From assembly GCF_010104355.1 (NCBI RefSeq), contig NZ_CP044972.1, positions 4,082,001 to 4,146,000 on the forward strand: 64,000 nucleotides of DNA, written 5' to 3'. The stretch is from Hydrogenophaga sp. PBL-H3 (GTDB lineage: Bacteria; Pseudomonadota; Gammaproteobacteria; Burkholderiales; Burkholderiaceae_C). Made by a program: the position numbers and the translations under genes. This document shows positions 16,277 through 25,320 of this stretch, piece after piece; position 1 is the first letter of the stretch, and each line of letters begins with the position of its first letter. The notes under the pieces are model-generated. The model saw only the letters and a list, made by a program, of their open reading frames with translations, ran no database searches and was not told the origin of the DNA.

Positions 16277-18097
16277 TCACCAGGTATCGATGAACCGGCT
16301 GGCTGTCGGCTCGCCGAGCTTCGCGCCGGCCAGCCCCCGCACCAGCCACGAGCGTGTTTGCGCCGGATCGATCACGGCGTCAATCTCCAGCGTGGTGGCC
16401 ATCTGCTCGGCCGATCCCTTCGCATACTGCTCCGCCACCAGGCGCTCGTACAGCGCATCGCGCTCGGCGCCTTCAGCCGCAGCCTGCAACTCCTTGCGGT
16501 AGCCCAGTCGCACCGCACCTTCCAGCCCCATGGCGCCAAATTCACCGGTGGGCCAGGCCACGGTGAACATCGGTGCGTGGAACCCGCCGGCTGTCATGCC
16601 CATCGCGCCCAGGCCATAGCCCTTGCGCAGCACCACACTGAAGCAGGGCACGCGCAACTGAGCCGCCACCACGAACAGCCGGCTCACATGGCGCACCTGT
16701 GCCCGAGCCTCCATGGCCGGCCCCACCATGAAGCCCGGCGTGTCGACCAGGCTCACGATCGGCAGACCGTGCGCGTTGCACAACTGCATGAAGCGCGCGG
16801 CCTTGTCGGCCGCGTCCACGTCGATCGCACCCCCCAGGTGCAGCGGGTTGTTGGCCATCAAGCCCACGGCGCGCCCCTCGATGCGCGCCAGCGCGGTGTG
16901 AATGCCCACGCCAAAACCGGTGCGCAACGCCAGCAAGCTGCCCTCGTCGACCAGTCCCCGCATCACGGTCTGGGTGTCGTAGGCACGCAGGCGGTTCTCG
17001 GGTACGGCATCGCGCAGGGCCAGCGCATCTGGCGCAACCCAATCGGGCAGGTGCCCCTGGAAAAACGACAGGCAGTGCCGCGCCGCCACCACCGCCTGAG
17101 CCTCGTCGTCCACCAGCACATCGATCACACCGTTGGCGTGCTGGATATCGCTCGGCCCGATCTCTTCGGGCCGAAAACTGCCCAGCCCGCCGCCCTCCAC
17201 CATGGCGGGTCCACCCATGCCGATGTTGCTGCCGCGCGTGGCGATGATCACGTCGCTGCAGCCCAGCAGCGCGGCATTGCCCGCGAAGCACCGTCCCGCC
17301 GCGATGCCGATCACCGGCACCTGGCCGGACAGGCGGGCGAATGAGGCAAACGTACCCACGTGCAGGCCCGCCACGATGGGCATGTCGGTGTCGCCCGGTC
17401 GGCCGCCACCACCCTCGGCGAACAGCACCACCGGCAGTTTCTGACTCAACGCAATGCCCAGCATGCGGTCGGTCTTCTGGTGGTTGCGCATGCCCTGGGT
17501 GCCGGCCAGCACGGTGGCGTCGTAGGCCATCACAACGGTGCGCGATCGCTGCGGACCGACCTGCGCTGCGTTGACCGACCCGATGCCCGTGACCATGCCG
17601 TCGGCCGGCGTGTTGGCCACCAGATCTTCAGCGCTTCGGCGAGCGCGCTGCGCGGCCACCGCCAGGGCTCCGTACTCGATGAAGCTGTCCTCGTCGCACA
17701 GATCGGCGATGTTCTCGCGCGCTGTGCGCAGACCCAGTGCGTGGCGACGCGCCACAGCGTCGGGCCGCGCCGCATCTTGCGCGAGCGCATCGCGGTCCAG
17801 CATCGCCTGCAGGTCGGGGCGCACCAATCCCTGCGCGGTCGGACGGATGGACGCCTCGGCCACCACGGCGGGGCTCGTTGCCAACGGTTCGGCGCGCAGC
17901 AACACGTCGTTCAGCTGCACCGGCTCGTCGGGTCCGAACATCAGCTCCAGCACCCGCGCATCGGACCCGGCACGCAGTTCATGCTCCATCTTCATGGCTT
18001 CGAGCACCACCAGCACGTCACCGCGCCGCACGGTGTCACCCGGTGCCACGAGCCATTGAACGATCCGTGCCTGCAGGGGTGAGTGCAAGAAATTCAT
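16277..18097 (-). CDS. biotinyl domain-carboxyltransferase fusion (acyl-CoA carboxylase family)
   Basis: This protein has 606 residues. Residues 1-70 form a biotin carboxyl carrier domain with biotinylation motif EAMKMEHE (Lys36). From about 90 to the end is an acyl-CoA carboxyltransferase of the AccD/PccB type, with GSVNAAQ, MAYDATVLAGTQGMRNHQKT, oxyanion-type glycines in FAEGGGGRPGD, and the C-terminal half with DTPGFMVGPAMEARAQVRH and KGYGLGAMGM. It would move a carboxyl group from biotin to an acyl-CoA. There is no biotin carboxylase domain in the protein or in flanking genes, so one must be supplied from elsewhere. The ATG at 18097 fits the start of the biotinyl domain. It could be an acetyl-, propionyl- or branched acyl-CoA carboxylase subunit. 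Confidence 0.88.
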   Translation of the reverse strand: MNFLHSPLQARIVQWLVAPGDTVRRGDVLVVLEAMKMEHELRAGSDARVLELMFGPDEPVQLNDVLLRAEPLATSPAVVAEASIRPTAQGLVRPDLQAMLDRDALAQDAARPDAVARRHALGLRTARENIADLCDEDSFIEYGALAVAAQRARRSAEDLVANTPADGMVTGIGSVNAAQVGPQRSRTVVMAYDATVLAGTQGMRNHQKTDRMLGIALSQKLPVVLFAEGGGGRPGDTDMPIVAGLHVGTFASFARLSGQVPVIGIAAGRCFAGNAALLGCSDVIIATRGSNIGMGGPAMVEGGGLGSFRPEEIGPSDIQHANGVIDVLVDDEAQAVVAARHCLSFFQGHLPDWVAPDALALRDAVPENRLRAYDTQTVMRGLVDEGSLLALRTGFGVGIHTALARIEGRAVGLMANNPLHLGGAIDVDAADKAARFMQLCNAHGLPIVSLVDTPGFMVGPAMEARAQVRHVSRLFVVAAQLRVPCFSVVLRKGYGLGAMGMTAGGFHAPMFTVAWPTGEFGAMGLEGAVRLGYRKELQAAAEGAERDALYERLVAEQYAKGSAEQMATTLEIDAVIDPAQTRSWLVRGLAGAKLGEPTASRFIDTW

Positions 18098-18162
18098 GGC
18101 GGGATTCTGCGCTGCGTCACCCGCGGCAACGGTCGATGACGCGACAGGTACCCACCATGCAA

Positions 18163-18184
18163 ACAGGCCCTGAAGAGGGCCTGT
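18163..18184 (-). terminator. hairpin downstream of the 18.2-18.5 kb hypothetical gene
   Basis: A perfect 9-bp stem ACAGGCCCT / AGGGCCTGT closes on a four-base loop. On the minus strand it comes 22 bases after the stop of the small hypothetical gene and is followed by TTTG, a short T-tract. It also separates that gene from the carboxyltransferase start. Confidence 0.6.
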
Positions 18185-18206
18185 GACGGGGGACAGCAGC
18201 GGGGGA

Positions 18207-18512
18207 TCAATAGATGTCGGAATCAGCCCACTGGGACGAAGGACCGAAGTCGTTGGCCGAAACCGGGGTGTTGAGGTTGAGGACGAACACCACCTCGCCA
18301 CCGAAACGACCCACACCCAGGCTTTTCATGAGCTGCTGCTCCTGCTCGGGGCGCTCCATGCGCAGGAAACAAATGGCCTGCTTCGTGCCTTCGTGCATTG
18401 CGGTCAGGATGTCCAGCCGCGTGATGCGTCCGAATTCGCTGCACAACTGGTGCAGCGCCGACTTCAAGCTCGGCACATCGCTGTGTTGTCTGAGTTCTGC
18501 AAGTGTGCTCAC
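18207..18512 (-). CDS. conserved-looking hypothetical protein
   Basis: I do not recognise this 101-residue protein. It starts with a helix-rich segment (VSTLAELRQHSDVPSLKSAL), then LCSEFGRITRLDIL and QAICFLRMERPEQEQQLMK, and a strand-rich GGEVVFVLNLNTP. The alternation suggests a small alpha/beta (ferredoxin- or RRM-like) fold; this is only a visual impression. The GTG at 18512 is chosen because GGAG stands exactly six bases upstream, whereas the open frame's TTG at 18560 has no ribosome binding site. The C terminus is acidic (QWADSDIY). It is monocistronic, with a hairpin terminator after it, and divergent from the GGDEF-EAL gene. Confidence 0.7.
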   Translation of the reverse strand: MSTLAELRQHSDVPSLKSALHQLCSEFGRITRLDILTAMHEGTKQAICFLRMERPEQEQQLMKSLGVGRFGGEVVFVLNLNTPVSANDFGPSSQWADSDIY

Positions 18513-18604
18513 AATCGACTCCAAGTTCGTTTCTGTCGTTGCGGTTGTACCCTGAGCCAAGGTCCAAGGCGTTGGCAGGCGTGAATGGTAGCCCAGTTGC
18601 CACG

Positions 18605-18623
18605 AAAACTAACAGTTTTGTTA
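18605..18623. promoter_or_regulatory. AT-rich inverted repeat in divergent intergenic region
   Basis: AAAACT (18605-18610) and AGTTTT (18614-18619) form an inverted repeat with a 3-base spacer, overlapped by TAAC-N6-GTTA (18610-18623). It lies in the 240-bp gap between the hypothetical gene and the GGDEF-EAL gene and stands out from GC-rich surroundings. It could be an operator or part of a promoter; no binding protein can be named. Confidence 0.3.
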
Positions 18624-18752
18624 CAACTTGGCCGAGCTGCGGGGTCCGCTGTGCGCTACGTCACACACAGTCTGTGATGGGAGCACAAGTCTGCGCCATT
18701 GCGATGACAACACTTCTGTATTCTCAGGCCACACCACCACCGGAAGTTCCCG

Positions 18753-21731
18753 ATGCGACCCGCTTCCCCAGCTCCCACCTCCGCCACCAACAACGCGGCC
18801 GAAACGACGCCGGCGAATGACCCTGGGGCGTTCCCACAACGCGGGGGATTTGATCGACTGGCCAGCTGGGCTGCCCGTGCGGCGGGTGTGTCCGCTGTGG
18901 TGCTCTTCGACACCACACAGTGGCCGCCTCGGGTGATGGGGTCTCACGGGCTCGCGCCGTCGGCCATCGCAGGCGCACCACAGGCCGTTGCAGCGCTGTT
19001 CGATGAGGGTGCCCAGGAATGCCGCCTGACGGCTCTGGCCAACCACCCGGCCGGGGCAGCCCTGGAAGCCTGGGCGGCCCTCAAACCCCTGAACAACCTT
19101 CACTGGTGGCCACTTTCAGCCGCTGGCGCAAGCGCCGCATCGGCCTTGCTGCTCATCAACAGCGTGCCTCTGCATCCATGCGACACCAGCGAACCGGCCC
19201 TGCAGGAGCTGGCGGCCCACGCCGTGGACATGGTGACGCTGGCGCTGCGCTGCGAGCAAGGCGAGTTGCGCAATGTCCAGATCGTGCGGGAAAGCGAGAG
19301 CCGCCTGAACCTCACGGAGCACACCGCGGGCGCGGGCAGCTGGTCCATGCAGCTGGACAGCGGCGAACTGGTGCACTCCGATGAGTTCGCCAGCATCCTG
19401 GGACTGACAGATCACCGGCAGGTCACTTCGCTGGACACGATGGTGCAGCGCTACAACCCGGAATGGCGCAGCGGCATTCGCCAACGGCTGGAGCGCTGTG
19501 CGCAAACCGGCGAGGGCTTTGACGAAGAGATCCAGATCATGGTGGAAGGGGGGGTGTCGAAGTGGGTGCGCACCGTCAGCTCCGCCGTGCGTGGCATTGA
19601 TGGCGAGATCGTTCGCATCCAGGGGGCGATCCAGGACATCTCGGCGCAGAAGCAGGCCCAGCAGGACACGCTGCGCCTGGCGATGCGCCTGACCACCACG
19701 CTGGCCAGCATCACGGAAGCCTTTGTCACGCTGGACCGCCAGTGCTGCTTCACCTACTTGAACCAGGAAAGTGAGCGTCTGCTGCAGAAGACCACCGCCG
19801 ACCTGCTGGGCCAGGAGGTCTGGCACGATTTCAGCGGCGCTCTGGCCGAGCGGCTCAAGGACAAGCTCACCCGATCGCTCAACACCAACCGCCGGGTGGA
19901 GCTGGAAGAATTTTTCCCCACGCTGGGCAAGTGGATGGAAGTGCGGGCGTATCCGTTTGCCGAGGGCCTGGCGGTGTATTTCCGCGACGTGACCGAGCGC
20001 AGGCGCTCGCAAGAGCAACTGATGCTGCTGGAGACCAGCGTGTCCCGGCTCAACGACATCGTGGCGATCGCGGAAACAGGCGCCGGCAGCCAGGAGCCGC
20101 GCATCGTCTTCGTCAACGACGCGTTTCAGCAGCAGACCGGGTACACGCGCGCCGAAGTCATCGGTCAGACGCCGCGCATCCTGCTGGAGCTGGACCCGGC
20201 CATGAACCACCTCAACACCCTGGTTGCCAGTCTCCAGCACAACCAGCAGGCCCGCACCGAGCTGATGGTGCGGCGCAAGAACGGCGCGCTGTTCTGGATC
20301 GAGCTGGAAGTGGTGACGGTGCAGGCAACGGCCGAAGAGGTGACGCACTGGGTGGCCGTGGGCCGGGACATCACGCAGCGCAAGACAGCCGAAGACATGA
20401 TCCGCCACCTGGCGTTCTACGACGCGCTGACCGACCTGCCCAACCGCCAGTTGCTGCTGGACCGGCTGCAGCAGGCGCTGGCCGCCAGCGCGCGCACCGG
20501 ACAGTTCGGTGCGTTGATGTTCATCGACCTGGACAACTTCAAGATCCTCAATGACACGCTGGGCCACCACATGGGTGACCAGTTGCTGCAGAAGGTGGCC
20601 ACGCGCCTGACGCAGAGCGTGCGCAAGAGCGACATGGTGGCTCGCCTGGGCGGTGACGAGTTCGTGGTGATGGTCGACGACCTGAGCACCGACGCCGAAG
20701 CGGCAGCCTACAAGGCGCGCGCGCTGGGTGAAAAAGTCCTCAAGACCTTGCGTGAGCCTTTTCAGCTCAACGGCCACCAGCACTTCGCCACACCCAGCAT
20801 CGGCGTGACCTCGTTCGACGGCAATCAAAGCGATGTGGGCGAATTGCTCAAGCAGGCGGACCTGGCCATGTACCAGGCCAAGTCGATGGGGCGCAACACG
20901 CTGTGTTTCTTTGATCCCGACATGCAGGCCACGGTCAGCATCAATGCCACGGTGAGCTCAGACCTGCGCATCGGGCTGCGTGAGGAACAGTTCATCCTGC
21001 ACTACCAGCCGCAGGTGGACCGGGTGGGGGTGGTCACCGGCGTGGAAGCACTGGTGCGCTGGAACCACCCCGTGCGCGGGCTCACCTGGCCAGCCGAGTT
21101 CATCCCGGTGGCCGAAGACACGGGCCTGATCCTGCCGCTGGGTCAGTGGGTGCTGGAGACCGCCTGCGAGCAGCTCGCCATCTGGGCGCACCGCCCGCAG
21201 ACCGCCAGTCTGAGCATCGCGGTCAATGTCAGCGTGCGCCAGTTCCGCCACCCCGACTTTGTGGACATGGTGATGGCCGCCATCACGCGCACCGGCATCC
21301 GGCCCCACCGCCTCAAGCTGGAACTCACCGAGAGCCTGCTGGCCGACCGCATGGAGATCACCATCGACAAGATGGGCATGCTCAAGGCACTGGGTGTCAC
21401 GCTCTCGCTCGACGACTTCGGCGTGGGCTACTCGTCACTCTCGGTGCTCAAGCGCCTGCCGCTGGACCAGCTCAAGATCGACAAGGGTTTCGTGGCGGAT
21501 GTGCTGACCGACCCCAACGATGCTGCGATCTCGCGCGCCATCATCGCGCTGGCGCAAAGCCTGAGCCTGCAGGTGGTGGCCGAGGGCGTGGAGACGCAGG
21601 AGCAGCGCGACTTCCTGGCCTACCAGGGTTGTGACCAGTTCCAGGGCCACCTGTTCTCCAAACCGCTGGCCATCGAGGAGCTGGACGCGATGCTGGAGAA
21701 CCCGACCTCGGGCATGGTCGTGATGAGCTGA
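18753..21731 (+). CDS. GAF/PAS-GGDEF-EAL cyclic-di-GMP turnover protein
   Basis: This 992-residue soluble protein has a GAF-like domain at about 30-165, then three PAS/PAC domains (about 185-290, 300-420, 425-545). The GGDEF domain follows, with an intact GGDEF at 633-637 and an RxxD (RKSD) inhibitory-site motif five residues before it. The EAL domain has EALVRW at 765-770, and ELTESL, DDFGVGYSSLS and AEGVETQEQ all present. Both catalytic centres look competent, so the protein may make or degrade c-di-GMP depending on its sensors, with product feedback through the I-site. The start ATG follows CGGAAG. It converges on putA with only 4 bases between stops. Nearby pilT/pilU make a link to surface behaviour plausible but unproven. 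Confidence 0.93.
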   Translation: MRPASPAPTSATNNAAETTPANDPGAFPQRGGFDRLASWAARAAGVSAVVLFDTTQWPPRVMGSHGLAPSAIAGAPQAVAALFDEGAQECRLTALANHPAGAALEAWAALKPLNNLHWWPLSAAGASAASALLLINSVPLHPCDTSEPALQELAAHAVDMVTLALRCEQGELRNVQIVRESESRLNLTEHTAGAGSWSMQLDSGELVHSDEFASILGLTDHRQVTSLDTMVQRYNPEWRSGIRQRLERCAQTGEGFDEEIQIMVEGGVSKWVRTVSSAVRGIDGEIVRIQGAIQDISAQKQAQQDTLRLAMRLTTTLASITEAFVTLDRQCCFTYLNQESERLLQKTTADLLGQEVWHDFSGALAERLKDKLTRSLNTNRRVELEEFFPTLGKWMEVRAYPFAEGLAVYFRDVTERRRSQEQLMLLETSVSRLNDIVAIAETGAGSQEPRIVFVNDAFQQQTGYTRAEVIGQTPRILLELDPAMNHLNTLVASLQHNQQARTELMVRRKNGALFWIELEVVTVQATAEEVTHWVAVGRDITQRKTAEDMIRHLAFYDALTDLPNRQLLLDRLQQALAASARTGQFGALMFIDLDNFKILNDTLGHHMGDQLLQKVATRLTQSVRKSDMVARLGGDEFVVMVDDLSTDAEAAAYKARALGEKVLKTLREPFQLNGHQHFATPSIGVTSFDGNQSDVGELLKQADLAMYQAKSMGRNTLCFFDPDMQATVSINATVSSDLRIGLREEQFILHYQPQVDRVGVVTGVEALVRWNHPVRGLTWPAEFIPVAEDTGLILPLGQWVLETACEQLAIWAHRPQTASLSIAVNVSVRQFRHPDFVDMVMAAITRTGIRPHRLKLELTESLLADRMEITIDKMGMLKALGVTLSLDDFGVGYSSLSVLKRLPLDQLKIDKGFVADVLTDPNDAAISRAIIALAQSLSLQVVAEGVETQEQRDFLAYQGCDQFQGHLFSKPLAIEELDAMLENPTSGMVVMS

Positions 21732-21735
21732 TGCC

Positions 21736-24711
21736 TCAACCGGTGAACAGCGCCACGTTGCCGCCGGCGGCGGTGGTGTTGATGGTCAGGGTCTGCTCGG
21801 CGCAGAAGCGCAGCAGGTAGTTGGGACCGCCCGCCTTGGGGCCGGTGCCGCTGAGTCCTTCGCCGCCGAAGGGCTGCACCCCCACCACGGCACCGATCAT
21901 GTTGCGGTTCACGTAGACGTTGCCCACCCGCGCCGCACCGGCCAGCGCCAGGGCGCGGCTGTCGATGCGGGTCTGGATGCCCAGCGTGAGGCCGTAGCCC
22001 AGCGCGTTGATCTGCTGCACCACGGCCATCGGGTCGCCGCCCCAGCGCACCACCTGCAGCACCGGTCCGAAGATTTCCTGCGTCACCTCGGCGATGGAAC
22101 CCACCTCGAACATCTGCGGTGCGATCACGTGCGGCTGCTCGTGCGCGGCACGGCGGCTGCCCAGCAAGGGCTTTGCGTCGGTGTGCAGGCGCTGCACATG
22201 GCGGGTGATGCCTTCGAACGCCTCGGCATCGATCACGGGCCCCAGGTCGGTGGCCAGCTCGGACGGGTTGCCGGCGACCAGTTCTTTGGCTGCGCCTTCG
22301 ATCATCTCGATCACACCGTCGGCAATGGCCTCGTGCACGCACAGCAGGCGCAGCGCCGAGCAGCGCTGGCCCGCGCTGCGGAATGCACTCTGCACCACCG
22401 CGTCGGCCACCTGTTCGGGCAAGGCCGTGCTGTCCACCAGCATGGCGTTGATGCCGCCGGTTTCGGCGATCAGCGGGATGATGGGGCCGTCTTTCGCGGC
22501 CAGAGCGCGCTGGATGATCTTGGCCACCTGGGTGGAGCCGGTGAACACCACGCCGGCAATACCGGGCTGGGCCACGAGCGATGCGCCCACGGTCTCGCCC
22601 GGGCCGTGCAGCAGCTGCAACGCGTTGGCCGGCACGCCGGCGGCGTACAGCAGCTTCACCGCCTCCAACGCGATGGCGGGCGTCTGCTCGGCCGGCTTGG
22701 CCAGCACGGTGTTGCCGGTGGCCAGTGCTGCGGCGACCTGGCCCGCGAAGATGGCCAGCGGGAAGTTCCAGGGGCTGATGCAAACCCATGCGCCACGGCC
22801 TTCCAGGCGCAGCGTGTTGCTCTCGCCGGTGGGGCCAGGCAGCGTCTGCGGCGCCATCACGCGCTCCGCATCGTTCGCGTAGTAGCGCAGGAAGTCGATC
22901 GCTTCGCGCACTTCCGACACGGCATCGCCCCAACCCTTGTGCGCTTCCTTCACCAGCAGGGCACACAGGCGCGCCTGTTGCTGCTGCATCGCGTCGGCCG
23001 CGCGGCGCAACGAAGCGGCGCGCTCGGCCACCGGCGTGTGGTTCCAGCCCGCGAAGGCCTGCACGGCTTTCGCCACGGCCGCCTGCGCCTCTGCGGCTGT
23101 GGCCTCGGGCACGGTGGGCACCACCAGCGCGGCGTGTGCGGCCAGCAGCGGTTCGCGGTGCGCGACCACGGCGAGATCCAGCCCCAGGCTGTTCGGCCGT
23201 GCCATGCCATACAGATCGGGCGGCAGCGGAAGCGCTGCGGCCATGGCGGCGGGCCTCGACTGCTCCAGCGGCGAGACCAGCAGCTCGTCCATGCCCACCG
23301 ATTCGTCGGCGAGCTGGTGCACGAAAGAAGAGTTGGCACCGTTCTCCAGCAGGCGGCGCACCAGGTAGGCCAGCAAGTCTCGGTGCGCGCCCACGGGAGC
23401 GTAGACGCGGCACGACACGGCCGGGTTTTTCAACACCTCGCGGTAGATGCCTTCGCCCATGCCATGCAGGCGCTGCAGCTCGAACGGGACTCCCTGCCTG
23501 GTTGCCATTTGAAGGATGGCTGCAATCGTGCCGGCGTTGTGGGTGGCGAACTGAGGGTAGATCGCAACGGATGCGTTCAACAAGGCCTGTGCACATGCCA
23601 GGTAGCTCACGTCGGTGTGCGGTTTCTGCGTGAACACCGGATAGGCCGGCAGGCCCAGCTCTTGCGCGCGCTTGATCTCGGCATCCCAGTAAGCGCCCTT
23701 GACCAGACGGCACATGAACTTGAGCCGGTACTGCCGCCCCAGCGTCGCCACGTGTTCGATGAGTTCGACCGCGCGCGTCTGGTAGGCCTGCAGCGCCAGA
23801 CCAAAACCCTGCCATTGCGGACAATGCTGTGCTACCAGCTTCGCCAGCGCCTCGAACACCTCCAGCGAAAGCTCGAGGCGGTCGACTTCTTCCGCATCGA
23901 TGGTCAGGTTCAGGTTGGCTGCAGCCGCGCCCTCGCACAGCTGCCACACGCGGGGCACGAGTTCGCGCATCACACGATCGTGTTGGGCGTCCTCAAAGCG
24001 CGGGTGCAGCGCGCTGAGCTTGATGGAGATGCCGTCGTTCTGGCTCGGCGCGCGCTGGGGGTCGGCTGTTCGGGCGATCGCCGCAATCGCGTTCTGGTAG
24101 CTCGCGAGATAGCGCAACGCATCGGCATCGGTGCGCGCGCCCTCGCCGAGCATGTCGAAGCTGAAGCTCAGATTGGCCTGGCGCTTGCGCGCCGACGCGG
24201 CCTCCTTCATGCCTTCTTCGATGGTCTGTCCCAGCACGAACTGGCGGCCGAGCAACTGCACCGCGCGCAGCGTGGCGGCCACCACCGTGCGCGCGCCGAG
24301 CTTGACCATGAGGCCCGGCTCGTTGCCCGCTTCGGGCAGGAACTTCTTGGACATCGCGATCGCCGTGGAAGACAGCCGCGCCAATGTCGAATCGGCAGCA
24401 CCGTCAAAGTCCGCGCGGCCGAGCTGGTCGGCGGTCAGCGCGATCGCGGTCTCGGCGTCGGGCACGCGCAGCAGCGCTTCGGCCAAGCGCATGAGGGCCA
24501 GGCCTTCGGCGCTGGAGATCGGGTACTCCTTCAGCAAACTCTCCATGGCCCAGAACGGCGGCGGGTTCTCACGCACCGCGCGCACCCAGGGAGCGGCGTC
24601 AACGGCGGCTGCAGCCCAGTCGAGCGCGCCCTGCAGCGCGGCCAGGCGCTGGGCCAGCACACCGGCCTCAGAACGGTAGGGGAAGGGGAGGCGGTCGGTG
24701 GTGCGCGGCAT
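21736..24711 (-). CDS. putA: bifunctional proline dehydrogenase / P5C dehydrogenase
   Basis: This 991-residue enzyme oxidises proline to glutamate in two steps with channelled delta-1-pyrroline-5-carboxylate. The FAD-dependent proline dehydrogenase barrel occupies about 1-480 (QNDGISIKLSALHPRFEDAQ, LVKGAYWDAEIKRAQ, ATHNAGTIAAI). The NAD-dependent aldehyde dehydrogenase occupies about 500-985, with ISPWNFPLAIFAGQVAAALA, GSTQVAK, IAETGG and catalytic Cys784 in SAGQRCSALR. It lacks the N-terminal ribbon-helix-helix DNA-binding domain of long trifunctional PutA proteins, so it is the short, non-autoregulating type. A divergent Lrp-family gene presumably takes over regulation. The ATG at 24711 has GGAG at 6 bases. 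Confidence 0.96.
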   Translation of the reverse strand: MPRTTDRLPFPYRSEAGVLAQRLAALQGALDWAAAAVDAAPWVRAVRENPPPFWAMESLLKEYPISSAEGLALMRLAEALLRVPDAETAIALTADQLGRADFDGAADSTLARLSSTAIAMSKKFLPEAGNEPGLMVKLGARTVVAATLRAVQLLGRQFVLGQTIEEGMKEAASARKRQANLSFSFDMLGEGARTDADALRYLASYQNAIAAIARTADPQRAPSQNDGISIKLSALHPRFEDAQHDRVMRELVPRVWQLCEGAAAANLNLTIDAEEVDRLELSLEVFEALAKLVAQHCPQWQGFGLALQAYQTRAVELIEHVATLGRQYRLKFMCRLVKGAYWDAEIKRAQELGLPAYPVFTQKPHTDVSYLACAQALLNASVAIYPQFATHNAGTIAAILQMATRQGVPFELQRLHGMGEGIYREVLKNPAVSCRVYAPVGAHRDLLAYLVRRLLENGANSSFVHQLADESVGMDELLVSPLEQSRPAAMAAALPLPPDLYGMARPNSLGLDLAVVAHREPLLAAHAALVVPTVPEATAAEAQAAVAKAVQAFAGWNHTPVAERAASLRRAADAMQQQQARLCALLVKEAHKGWGDAVSEVREAIDFLRYYANDAERVMAPQTLPGPTGESNTLRLEGRGAWVCISPWNFPLAIFAGQVAAALATGNTVLAKPAEQTPAIALEAVKLLYAAGVPANALQLLHGPGETVGASLVAQPGIAGVVFTGSTQVAKIIQRALAAKDGPIIPLIAETGGINAMLVDSTALPEQVADAVVQSAFRSAGQRCSALRLLCVHEAIADGVIEMIEGAAKELVAGNPSELATDLGPVIDAEAFEGITRHVQRLHTDAKPLLGSRRAAHEQPHVIAPQMFEVGSIAEVTQEIFGPVLQVVRWGGDPMAVVQQINALGYGLTLGIQTRIDSRALALAGAARVGNVYVNRNMIGAVVGVQPFGGEGLSGTGPKAGGPNYLLRFCAEQTLTINTTAAGGNVALFTG

Positions 24712-24770
24712 GAAGGACTCCAGAACGAACGTTGGTTTGTGAATCTGCGTATGTTCTCGCCATCAAGGCT

Positions 24771-24796
24771 GCACTTTTCACCAAAAATCAGCACTT
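24771..24796. promoter_or_regulatory. direct GCACTT repeats between putA and lrp
   Basis: GCACTT occurs at 24771-24776 and again at 24791-24796, 20 bp (about two helical turns) apart, in an AT-rich stretch just upstream of the Lrp-family gene and within the 104-bp shared promoter region. A GATAAT hexamer (24802-24807) follows. Same-face spacing suits an Lrp-type octamer binding multiple sites. Assignment to PutR is inference. Confidence 0.35.
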
Positions 24797-24815
24797 AACT
24801 GGATAATTCACAGCC

Positions 24816-25289
24816 ATGGAACCCAGTCCTGCCGAACCCGACCGCATCGACCTCAAGATCCTCAAGTTGCTGCAGGCCGACGGCCGCATCACCAATCTCA
24901 AGCTCGCCGAGGCGGTGGCGCTCTCGCCCACCGCGGTGCTGGCGCGCACCCAGCGCCTGCAGCGCGATGGCTTCATCCTCGGCTACGAGGCGCGGCTGAA
25001 CCCCCTGAAGCTCGGGCGCGGGATGATGGTGTTCGTGGAGGTGCTGCTCGACCGCACCACGCCCAACGTGTTCAACGAGTTCAAGGCCGCCGTGCAGGTG
25101 CGCGACGAAATCATGGAATGCCACATGGTGGCCGGTGGTTTCGACTACCTGCTCAAGACCCGCATGGCCGACATGGCCGCCTACCGCGACTTCGCAGGCA
25201 GCGTGCTGTGGCAACTGCCTGGCGTGCGCGAGACGCGCACCTACGCGGTGATGGAAGAGGTGAAAAACAGCTCACAGCTGCCGCTGTGA
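24816..25289 (+). CDS. putR: Lrp/AsnC family regulator, probable proline-catabolism activator
   Basis: This 157-residue protein begins with a winged HTH (about 8-68). RIDLKILKLLQADGRITNLKLAE and ALSPTAVLARTQRLQRDGFI are classic Lrp features. A RAM-type effector/oligomerisation domain follows, with FVEVLLDRTTPNVFNEFKAAV and MECHMVAGGFDYLLKTR. It is divergent from putA. In alphaproteobacteria and some betaproteobacteria this arrangement encodes PutR, which activates putA in response to proline, so the symbol rests on context. The ATG is not preceded by a strong ribosome binding site, and a -10-like GATAAT ends only 9 bases before it, so the transcript leader may be very short. Confidence 0.88.
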   Translation: MEPSPAEPDRIDLKILKLLQADGRITNLKLAEAVALSPTAVLARTQRLQRDGFILGYEARLNPLKLGRGMMVFVEVLLDRTTPNVFNEFKAAVQVRDEIMECHMVAGGFDYLLKTRMADMAAYRDFAGSVLWQLPGVRETRTYAVMEEVKNSSQLPL

Positions 25290-25320
25290 CGCCCAAGGCG
25301 GTGAGGGTCCTGCCCGCCCA

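Noticed and set aside
16271..16298. CCGGTTCA / TGAACCGG hairpin at the convergent receiver and carboxyltransferase ends
   Set aside because: An 8-bp stem with an 11-base loop and no T-tract, partly inside the carboxyltransferase coding end; not strong enough to call a terminator.
18699..18724. TTGCGA / TATTCT as a promoter for the GGDEF-EAL gene
   Set aside because: The spacer is only 14 bases, too short for a normal sigma-70 promoter.
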